From the NCBI RefSeq assembly GCF_051014685.1, contig NW_027479464.1, positions 1 to 64,000 on the forward strand: DNA of 64,000 bases. The letters are read 5' to 3'. This document shows, one piece after another, positions 51,601 through 61,917 of the stretch. Origin of the DNA: Ptiloglossa arizonensis (lineage: Eukaryota; Arthropoda; Insecta; Hymenoptera; Colletidae). The notes below the pieces were generated by a model, which was not told the origin of the DNA, did no database searches, and saw only the letters and a list, made by a program, of their open reading frames with translations. Numbering within the stretch: position 1 is the first letter of the stretch; each line of letters opens with the position of its first letter. The position numbers and the translations under genes were made by a program.

Positions 51601-53200
51601 AGTTTCTACTTTCAGATGCAATAGGAATTTTTGGGTTAGGTCAATCCGTTCGCGAGATATGGGAGTTTGAAGCCAAGAAATGGTTGAGAAGGCAAAAAAT
51701 TTTTCGCAATTCTAATGCTCCAAACGCTTAATCAGAATGGCCTAGGAAAAAAATACACATACCGTTGTAATCGGTCGAGTTTCTACTTTCAGACGCAACA
51801 GGAATTTTTGGGTTAGGTCAGTCCGTTCGCGAGATATGTGAGTTTGAAACCAAGAAATTGTTGAGAAGGCAAAACATTTTTCGCAATTCTGCTGCTCCAA
51901 ACGCTTAACCGGAATGGCCCAGGGAAAAAATACACATACCGTTGTAATCGGGCGAGTTTCTACTTTCAGATGCAATAGGAATTTTTGGGTTAGTTCAATC
52001 CGTTCGCGAGATATGGGACTTTGAAGCTAAGAAATGGTAGAGAAGACAACAAATTTTTCGCAATTCTGCTCCTCCAAACGCTTAACCAGAATGCCCTAGG
52101 GAAAAAATACACGTACCGCTGTAATCGAGCGAGTTTCTACTTTCAGATGCAATAGGAATTTTTGGGTTAGGTCAATCCGTTCGCGAGATATGGGAGTTTG
52201 AAGCTAAGAAATGGTTAAGAAGAGAACAAAGTTTTCGCACTTCTGCTGCTCCAAACGCTTAACCAGAATGGCCTAGGGAAAAAATACACATACCGTTGTA
52301 ATCGGGCGAGTTTCTACTTTCACAAGCAACAGGAACTTTTGGTTTAGGTCAATCCGTTGGCGAGATATGGGAGTTTGAAGCCAAGAAATGGTTGAGAAGG
52401 CATACAATTTTTCGCAATTCTGCTGATCCAAACGCTTAACCAGAATGGCCTAGGGAAAAAATACACATACCGTTGTAATCGGGCGAGTTTCTACTTTCAG
52501 ATGCAATAGGAATTTTTGGGTTAGTTCAATCCGTTCGCGAGATATGGGACTTTGAAGCTAAGAAATGGTTGAGAAGACAACAAATTTTTCGCAATTCTGC
52601 TCCTCCAAACGCTTAACCAGAATGCCCTAGGGAAAAAATACACGTACCGCTGTAATCGAGCGAGTTTCTACTTTCAGATGCAATAGGAATTTTTGGGTTA
52701 GGTCAATCCGTTCGCGAGATATGGGAGTTTGAAGCTAAGAAACGGTTGAGAAGGCAACAAATTTTTCGCAATTCTGCTGCTCCAAACGCTTAACCAGCAT
52801 GGGCTAGGGAAAAAATACACGTACCGCTGTAATCGGGCGAGTTTCTACTTTCACACGCAACAGGAATTTTTGGGTTAGGTCAATCCGTTCGCGAGATATG
52901 GGAGTTTGAAGCTAAGAAATGGTTGAGAAGACAACAAATTTTTCGCAATTCTGCTCCTCCAAACGCTTAACCAGAATGCCCTAGGGAAAAAATACACGTA
53001 CCGCTGTAATCGAGCAAGTTTCTACTTTCAGATGCAATAGGAATTTTTGGGTTAGGTCAATCCGTCGCGAGATATGGGAGTTTGAAGCTAAGAAATGGTT
53101 AAGAAGAGAACAAAGTTTTCGCACTTCTGCTGCTCCAAACGCTTAACCAGAATGGCCTAGGGAAAAAATACACCTACCTTTGTAATCGGGCGAGTTTCTA
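48609..53200 (+). repeat. Diverged monomers with a 14-mer (2478 bp) pairing
   Basis: About 48926-50006 is repeated at about 51404-52484. The marker TATGGCTTAGGG at 49081 and 51559 fixes the offset at 2478 (14 x 177). Others are CTTAATCAGAATGG, AATCGGTCGAG, CTTAACCGGAATGG and ATGGTAGAGAAGAC. The left copy has TTTCACGACGC near 49310 where the right has TTTCAGACGC, compensated by an A-run difference near 49268. Elsewhere the order is mixed; CTCCTCCAAACGC with AATGCCC monomers are frequent. No gene is seen. Confidence 0.72.
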
Positions 53201-56200
53201 CTTTCAGATGCAATAGGAATTTTTGGGTTAGGTTAATCCGTTCCCGAGATATGGGAGTTTGAAGCCAAGAAATGGTTGAGAAGGCAAAAAATTTTTCGCA
53301 ATTCTGCTGCTCCTAACGCTTAACCAGAATGGCCTAGGGAAAAAATACACATACCGTTGTAATCGGGCGAGTTTATACTTTCAGACGCAATAGGAATTTT
53401 TGGGTTAGGTCAATCCGTTTGCGAGATATGGGAGTTTGAAGCCAAGAAATGGTTGAGAAGGCAAACAATTTTTCGCAATTCTGCTGCTTCAAACGCTTAA
53501 CCAGAATAGCCTAGGGAAAAAATACACATACCGTTGTAATCGGGCGAGTTTCTACTTTCAGATGCAACAGGAATTTTTGGGTTTGGTCAATCCGTTCGCG
53601 AGATATGGGACTTTGAAGCTAAGAAATGGTTGAGAAGGCAAAAAATTTTTCGCAATTCTGCTGCTCCAAACGCTTAACCAGAATGGCCCAGGGAAAAAAT
53701 ACACATACCGTTGTAATCGGGCGAGTTTCTACTTTCACACGCAACAGGAACTTTTGGGTTAGGTCAATCCGTTCGCGAGATATGGGAGTTTGAAGCCAAG
53801 AAAAGGTTGAGAAGGCATACAATTTTTCGCAATTCTGCTGATCCAAACGCTTAACCAGAATGGCCTAGGGAAAAAATACACATACCGTTGTAATCGGGCT
53901 AGTTTCTACATTCTGGCGCAGCAGGAATTTTTGGGTTTGGTCAATCGGTTCGCGAGATATGGGACTTTGAAGCTAAGAAATGGTTGAGAAGACAACAAAC
54001 TTTTCGCAATTCTGCTGCTCCAAACGCTTAACCAGAATGGGCTAGGGAAGAAATACACATACCGTTGTAATCGGGCGATTTTCTACTTTCACACGCAACA
54101 GGAATCTTTGGGTTAGGTCAATCCGTTCGCGAGATATGGGGGTTTGAAGTCAAGAAATGGTTGAGAAGGCAAAAAATTTTTCGCAATTCTGCTGCTCCAA
54201 ACGGTTAACCAGAATGGCCCAGGGAAAAAACACACACACGGTTGTAATCGGGCGAGTTTCTACTTTCAGATGCAACAGGAATTTTTGGGTTTGGTCAATC
54301 CGTTCGCGAGATATGGGAGTTTGAAGCCAAGAAATGGTTGAGAAGGCAAAAAATTTTTCGCAATTCTGCTGCTCCAAACGTTAATCAGAATGGCCTAGGG
54401 AAAAAATACACATACCGATGTAATCGGGCGACTTTCTACTTTCAGATGTAACAGGAGTTTTTGGGTTTGGTCAATCCGTTCGCGAGATATGGGACTTTGA
54501 AGCTAAGAAATGGTTGAGAAGGCAAACAATTTTTCGCAATTCTGCTGCTCCAAACGCTTAACCAGAATGGCCTTGGGAAAAAATAAACGTACCGCTGTAA
54601 TAGGGCGAGTTTCTACTTTCAGATGCAACAGGAATTTTTGGGTTAGGTCAATCCGTTCGCGAGATATGGGAGTTTGAAGCCAAGAAATGGTTGAGAAGGC
54701 AAAAAATATTTCGCAATTCTGCTGCTCCTAACGCTTAACCAGAATGGCCTAGGGAAAAAATACACATACCGTTGAAATCGGGCGAGTTTCTACTTTCAGA
54801 CGCAATAGGAATTTTTGGGTTAGGTCAATCTGTTCGCGAGATATGGGAGTATGAAGCCAAGAAATGGTTGAGAAGGCCAAAAATTTTTCGCAATTCTGCT
54901 GCTTCAAACACTTAACCAGAATAGCCTAGGGAAAAAATACACATACCGTTGTAATCGGGCGAGTTTCTACTTTCAGATGCAACAGGAATTTTTGGGTTTT
55001 GTCAATCCGTTCGCGAGATATGGGACTTTGAAGCTAAGAAGTGGTTGAGAAGGCAAAAAATTTTTCGCAGTTCTGCTGCTCCAAACGCTTAACCAGAATG
55101 GCCTAGGGAAAAAATAAACGTACCGCTGTAATAGGGCGAGTTTCTACTTTCAGATGCAATAGGGATTTTTGGGTTAGGTCAATCCGTTCGCGAGATATGG
55201 GAGTTTGAAGCCAAGAAATGGTTGAGAAGGCAAAAAATTTTTCGCAATTCTACTGCTTCAAACGCTTAACCAGAATGGCCTAGGGGAAAAATACACATAC
55301 CGTTGTAATCGGGTGAGTTTCTACTTTCAGACGCAATAGGAATTTTTGGGTTTGGTCAATCCGTTCGCGAGATATGGGAGTTTGAAGCCAAGAAATGGTT
55401 GAGAAGGCAAAAAATGGTTCGCAATTCTGCTGCTCCAAACGCTTAACCAGAATGGCCCAGGGAAAAAACACACACACCGTTGTAATCGGGCGAGTTTCTA
55501 CTTTCAGATGCAACAGGAATTTTTGGGTTAGGTCAATCCGTTCGCGAGATATGGGAGTTTGAAGCCAAGAAATGGTTGAGAAGGCAAAAAATTTTTCGCA
55601 ATTCTGCTGCTCCTAACGCTTAACCAGAATGGCCTAGGGAAAAAATACACATACCGTTGTAATCGGGCGAGTTTATACTTTCAGACGCAATAGGAATTTT
55701 TGGGTTAGGTCAATCCGTTTGCGAGATATGGGAGTTTGAAGCCAAGAAATGGTTGAGAAGGCAAACAATTTTTCGCAATTCTGCTGCTTCAAACGCTTAA
55801 CCAGAATAGCCTAGGGAAAAAATACACATACCGTTGTAATCGGGCGAGTTTCTACTTTCAGATGCAACAGGAATTTTTGGGTTTGGTCAATCCGTTCGCG
55901 AGATATGGGACTTTGAAGCTAAGAAATGGTTGAGAAGGCAAAAAATTTTTCGCAATTCTGCTGCTCCAAACGCTTAACCAGAATGGCCCAGGGAAAAAAC
56001 ACACACACCGTTGTAATCGGGCGAGTTTCTACTTTCAGATGCAACAGGAATTTTTGGGTTAGGTCAATCCGTTCGCGAGATATGGGAGTTTGAAGCCAAG
56101 AAATGGTTGAGAAGGCAAAAAATTTTTCGCAATTCTGCTGCTCCTAGAGCTTAACCAGAATGGCCTAGGGAAAAAATACACATACCGTTGTAATCGGGCG

Positions 56201-56961
56201 AGTTTATACTTTCAGACGCAATAGGAATTTTTGGGTTAGGTCAATCCGTTCGCGAGATATGGGAGTTTGAAGCCAAGAAATGGTTGAGAAGGCAAAAAAT
56301 TTTTCGCATTTCTGCTGCTTCAAACGCTTAACCAGAATAGCCTAGGGAAAAAATACACATACCGTTGTAATCGGGCGAGTTTCTACTTTCAGATGCAACA
56401 GGAATTTTTGGGTTTGGTCAATCCGTCCGCGAGATATGGGACTTCGAATCTAAGAAATGGTTGAGATGGCAAAAAATTTTTCACTATTCTGCTGCTCCAA
56501 AAGCTTAACCAGAATGGCCTAGGGAAAAAATACACGTGCCGCTGTAATAGGGCGAGTTTCTACTTTCAGATGCAATAGGAATTTTTGGGTTAGGTTAATC
56601 CGTTCGCGAGATATGGGAGTTTGAAGCCAAGAAATGGTTGAGAAGGCAAAAAATGTTTCGCAATTCTGCTGCTCCAAACGCTTAACCAGAATGGCCCAGG
56701 GAAAAAATACACACACCGTTGTAATCGGGCGAGTTTCTACATTCAGATGCAACAGGAATTTTTGGGTTAGGTCAATCCGTTCGCGAGATATGGGAGTTTG
56801 AAGCCAAGAAATGGTTGAGAAGGCAAAAAATTTTTCGCAATTCTGCTGCTCCTAACGCTTAACCAGAATGGCCTAGGGAAAAAATACACATACCGTTGTA
56901 ATCGGGCGAGTTTCTACTTTCAGATGCAACAGGAATTTTTGGGTTAGGTCAATCCGTTCGC
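53201..56961 (+). repeat. Diverged monomers flanking the 7-mer array on the left
   Basis: A new set of variants appears: GGCCCAGGGAAAAAACACACAC, CTCCTAACGC, GCTTCAAACGC, AATAGCCTAGG and a shift from GCAATAGG to GCAACAGG. GAGTTTATACTTTC occurs at 53369, 55669 and 56200, giving offsets of 2300 (13 monomers less one base) and 531 (3 monomers). About 55900-56687 is repeated at 61918-62705 on the far side of the 7-mer array. No gene is seen. Confidence 0.7.
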
Positions 56962-58200
56962 GAGATATGGGAGTTTGAAGCAAAGAAATGGTTGAGAAGA
57001 CAACTAATTTTTCGCACTTCTGCTGCTCCAAACGCTTAACCAGTATGGCCTAGGGAAAAAATACACATACCGTTGTAATCGCGCGAGTTTCTACTTTTAG
57101 ATGCAACAGGAATTTTTGGGTTAGGTCAATCCGTTCGCGAGATATGGGAGTTTGAAGTCAAGAAATGGTTGAGAAGGCAAAAAATTGTTCGCAATTCTGC
57201 TGCTTCTAACGCTTAACCAGAATGGCCTAGGGAAAAAATACACATACCGTTGTAATCGGGCGAGTTTCTACTTTCAGACGCAACAGGAATTTTTGGGTTA
57301 TGTCAATCCGTTCGCGAGATATGGAAGTTTGAAGCCAAGAAATGGTTGAGAAGGCAAAAAATTTTTCGCAATTCTGCTGCACCAAACGCTTAACCAGGAT
57401 GGCCTAGGGAAAAAATACCCATACCGTTGTAATCGGGCGAGTTTCTACTTTCAGATGCAACAGGAATTTTTGGGTTAGGTCAATCCGTTCGCAAGATATG
57501 GGAGTTTGAAGCAAAGAAATGGTTGAGAAGACAACTAATTTTTCGCACTTCTGCTGCTCCAAACGCTTAACCAGAATGTCCTAGGGAAAAAATACACATA
57601 CCGTTGTAATCGGGCGAGTTTCTACTTTTAGACGCAATAGGAATTTTTGGGTTAGGTCAATCCGTTCGCGAGGTATGGGAGTTTGAAGCCAAGAAATGGT
57701 TGAGAGGGCAAAAAATTTTTCGCAATTCTGCTGCTTCAAACGCTTAACCAGAATGGCCTAGGGAAAAAATACACATACCGTTGTAATCGGGCGAGTTTCT
57801 ACTTTCAGACGCAACAGGGATTTTTGGGTTTGGTCAATCCGTTCGCGAGATATGGGACTTTGAAGCTAAGAAATGGTTGGGAAGGCAAAAAATTTTTCGC
57901 AATTCTGCTGCTCCAAACGCTTAACCAGAATGGCCTAGGGAAAAAATACACATACCGTTGTAATCGGGCGAGTTTCTACTTTCAGATGCAACAGGAATTT
58001 TTGGGTTAGGTCAATCCGTTCGCGAGATATGGGAGTTAGCAGCAAAGAAATGGTTGAGAAGACAACTAATTTTTCGCACTTCTGCTGCTCAAAACGCTTA
58101 ATCAGAATGGCCTAGGGAAAAAATACACGTACCGCTGTAATAGGGCGAGTTTCTACTTTCAGACGCAATAGGAATTTTTGGGTTAGGTCAATCCGTTCGC
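56962..58200 (+). repeat. 7-monomer higher-order repeat, unit 1 (1239 bp, type U)
   Basis: First of four abutting units, each exactly 1239 bp. Ordered markers are: m1 ACAACTAATTTTT with CAGTATGG and AATCGCGCG; m2 AATTGTTCGC with CTTCTAACGC; m3 GCTGCACCAAACG with ATACCCATACC; m4 CGCAAGATATGG with AATGTCCTAGG; m5 GAGGTATGGG with TTGAGAGGGC; m6 GACTTTGAAGC with GGTTGGGAAGG; m7 GGGAGTTAGCAGC with CTCAAAACGC and AATAGGGCG. Unit 1 opens with GAAGCAAAG (type U). It has one private base, CTTAATCAG near 58097. The CENP-B-box-like motif is intact in m2-m6 and altered in m1 and m7. Confidence 0.93.
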
Positions 58201-59439
58201 GAGATATGGGAGTTTGAAGCCAAGAAATGGTTGAGAAGACAACTAATTTTTCGCACTTCTGCTGCTCCAAACGCTTAACCAGTATGGCCTAGGGAAAAAA
58301 TACACATACCGTTGTAATCGCGCGAGTTTCTACTTTTAGATGCAACAGGAATTTTTGGGTTAGGTCAATCCGTTCGCGAGATATGGGAGTTTGAAGTCAA
58401 GAAATGGTTGAGAAGGCAAAAAATTGTTCGCAATTCTGCTGCTTCTAACGCTTAACCAGAATGGCCTAGGGAAAAAATACACATACCGTTGTAATCGGGC
58501 GAGTTTCTACTTTCAGACGCAACAGGAATTTTTGGGTTATGTCAATCCGTTCGCGAGATATGGAAGTTTGAAGCCAAGAAATGGTTGAGAAGGCAAAAAA
58601 TTTTTCGCAATTCTGCTGCACCAAACGCTTAACCAGGATGGCCTAGGGAAAAAATACCCATACCGTTGTAATCGGGCGAGTTTCTACTTTCAGATGCAAC
58701 AGGAATTTTTGGGTTAGGTCAATCCGTTCGCAAGATATGGGAGTTTGAAGCAAAGAAATGGTTGAGAAGACAACTAATTTTTCGCACTTCTGCTGCTCCA
58801 AACGCTTAACCAGAATGTCCTAGGGAAAAAATACACATACCGTTGTAATCGGGCGAGTTTCTACTTTTAGACGCAATAGGAATTTTTGGGTTAGGTCAAT
58901 CCGTTCGCGAGGTATGGGAGTTTGAAGCCAAGAAATGGTTGAGAGGGCAAAAAATTTTTCGCAATTCTGCTGCTTCAAACGCTTAACCAGAATGGCCTAG
59001 GGAAAAAATACACATACCGTTGTAATCGGGCGAGTTTCTACTTTCAGACGCAACAGGGATTTTTGGGTTTGGTCAATCCGTTCGCGAGATATGGGACTTT
59101 GAAGCTAAGAAATGGTTGGGAAGGCAAAAAATTTTTCGCAATTCTGCTGCTCCAAACGCTTAACCAGAATGGCCTAGGGAAAAAATACACATACCGTTGT
59201 AATCGGGCGAGTTTCTACTTTCAGATGCAACAGGAATTTTTGGGTTAGGTCAATCCGTTCGCGAGATATGGGAGTTAGCAGCAAAGAAATGGTTGAGAAG
59301 ACAACTAATTTTTCGCACTTCTGCTGCTCAAAACGCTTAACCAGAATGGCCTAGGGAAAAAATACACGTACCGCTGTAATAGGGCGAGTTTCTACTTTCA
59401 GATGCAACAGGAATTTTTGGGTTAGGTCAATCCGTTCGC
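58201..59439 (+). repeat. 7-monomer higher-order repeat, unit 2 (1239 bp, type V)
   Basis: Same seven monomers in the same order and length as unit 1. Its first monomer reads GAAGCCAAG, and the base run just before it is CAGACGCAATAGG, where units 1 and 3 have GAAGCAAAG after CAGATGCAACAGG. Apart from this and the private base of unit 1, I noticed no difference. Confidence 0.93.
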
Positions 59440-60678
59440 GAGATATGGGAGTTTGAAGCAAAGAAATGGTTGAGAAGACAACTAATTTTTCGCACTTCTG
59501 CTGCTCCAAACGCTTAACCAGTATGGCCTAGGGAAAAAATACACATACCGTTGTAATCGCGCGAGTTTCTACTTTTAGATGCAACAGGAATTTTTGGGTT
59601 AGGTCAATCCGTTCGCGAGATATGGGAGTTTGAAGTCAAGAAATGGTTGAGAAGGCAAAAAATTGTTCGCAATTCTGCTGCTTCTAACGCTTAACCAGAA
59701 TGGCCTAGGGAAAAAATACACATACCGTTGTAATCGGGCGAGTTTCTACTTTCAGACGCAACAGGAATTTTTGGGTTATGTCAATCCGTTCGCGAGATAT
59801 GGAAGTTTGAAGCCAAGAAATGGTTGAGAAGGCAAAAAATTTTTCGCAATTCTGCTGCACCAAACGCTTAACCAGGATGGCCTAGGGAAAAAATACCCAT
59901 ACCGTTGTAATCGGGCGAGTTTCTACTTTCAGATGCAACAGGAATTTTTGGGTTAGGTCAATCCGTTCGCAAGATATGGGAGTTTGAAGCAAAGAAATGG
60001 TTGAGAAGACAACTAATTTTTCGCACTTCTGCTGCTCCAAACGCTTAACCAGAATGTCCTAGGGAAAAAATACACATACCGTTGTAATCGGGCGAGTTTC
60101 TACTTTTAGACGCAATAGGAATTTTTGGGTTAGGTCAATCCGTTCGCGAGGTATGGGAGTTTGAAGCCAAGAAATGGTTGAGAGGGCAAAAAATTTTTCG
60201 CAATTCTGCTGCTTCAAACGCTTAACCAGAATGGCCTAGGGAAAAAATACACATACCGTTGTAATCGGGCGAGTTTCTACTTTCAGACGCAACAGGGATT
60301 TTTGGGTTTGGTCAATCCGTTCGCGAGATATGGGACTTTGAAGCTAAGAAATGGTTGGGAAGGCAAAAAATTTTTCGCAATTCTGCTGCTCCAAACGCTT
60401 AACCAGAATGGCCTAGGGAAAAAATACACATACCGTTGTAATCGGGCGAGTTTCTACTTTCAGATGCAACAGGAATTTTTGGGTTAGGTCAATCCGTTCG
60501 CGAGATATGGGAGTTAGCAGCAAAGAAATGGTTGAGAAGACAACTAATTTTTCGCACTTCTGCTGCTCAAAACGCTTAACCAGAATGGCCTAGGGAAAAA
60601 ATACACGTACCGCTGTAATAGGGCGAGTTTCTACTTTCAGACGCAATAGGAATTTTTGGGTTAGGTCAATCCGTTCGC
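59440..60678 (+). repeat. 7-monomer higher-order repeat, unit 3 (1239 bp, type U)
   Basis: Matches unit 1 at the diagnostic first-monomer site (GAAGCAAAG preceded by CAGATGCAACAGG near 59399). The U-V-U-V order implies that a 14-monomer, 2478-bp unit was the last thing duplicated. Confidence 0.93.
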
Positions 60679-61917
60679 GAGATATGGGAGTTTGAAGCCA
60701 AGAAATGGTTGAGAAGACAACTAATTTTTCGCACTTCTGCTGCTCCAAACGCTTAACCAGTATGGCCTAGGGAAAAAATACACATACCGTTGTAATCGCG
60801 CGAGTTTCTACTTTTAGATGCAACAGGAATTTTTGGGTTAGGTCAATCCGTTCGCGAGATATGGGAGTTTGAAGTCAAGAAATGGTTGAGAAGGCAAAAA
60901 ATTGTTCGCAATTCTGCTGCTTCTAACGCTTAACCAGAATGGCCTAGGGAAAAAATACACATACCGTTGTAATCGGGCGAGTTTCTACTTTCAGACGCAA
61001 CAGGAATTTTTGGGTTATGTCAATCCGTTCGCGAGATATGGAAGTTTGAAGCCAAGAAATGGTTGAGAAGGCAAAAAATTTTTCGCAATTCTGCTGCACC
61101 AAACGCTTAACCAGGATGGCCTAGGGAAAAAATACCCATACCGTTGTAATCGGGCGAGTTTCTACTTTCAGATGCAACAGGAATTTTTGGGTTAGGTCAA
61201 TCCGTTCGCAAGATATGGGAGTTTGAAGCAAAGAAATGGTTGAGAAGACAACTAATTTTTCGCACTTCTGCTGCTCCAAACGCTTAACCAGAATGTCCTA
61301 GGGAAAAAATACACATACCGTTGTAATCGGGCGAGTTTCTACTTTTAGACGCAATAGGAATTTTTGGGTTAGGTCAATCCGTTCGCGAGGTATGGGAGTT
61401 TGAAGCCAAGAAATGGTTGAGAGGGCAAAAAATTTTTCGCAATTCTGCTGCTTCAAACGCTTAACCAGAATGGCCTAGGGAAAAAATACACATACCGTTG
61501 TAATCGGGCGAGTTTCTACTTTCAGACGCAACAGGGATTTTTGGGTTTGGTCAATCCGTTCGCGAGATATGGGACTTTGAAGCTAAGAAATGGTTGGGAA
61601 GGCAAAAAATTTTTCGCAATTCTGCTGCTCCAAACGCTTAACCAGAATGGCCTAGGGAAAAAATACACATACCGTTGTAATCGGGCGAGTTTCTACTTTC
61701 AGATGCAACAGGAATTTTTGGGTTAGGTCAATCCGTTCGCGAGATATGGGAGTTAGCAGCAAAGAAATGGTTGAGAAGACAACTAATTTTTCGCACTTCT
61801 GCTGCTCAAAACGCTTAACCAGAATGGCCTAGGGAAAAAATACACGTACCGCTGTAATAGGGCGAGTTTCTACTTTCAGACGCAATAGGAATTTTTGGGT
61901 TAGGTCAATCCGTTCGC
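60679..61917 (+). repeat. 7-monomer higher-order repeat, unit 4 (1239 bp, type V)
   Basis: Matches unit 2 at the diagnostic site (GAAGCCAAG preceded by CAGACGCAATAGG near 60638). The array stops after this unit: the next monomer at 61918 has GAGAAGGCAAAAAATTTTT and GCTCGAAACGC in place of m1. Confidence 0.93.
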
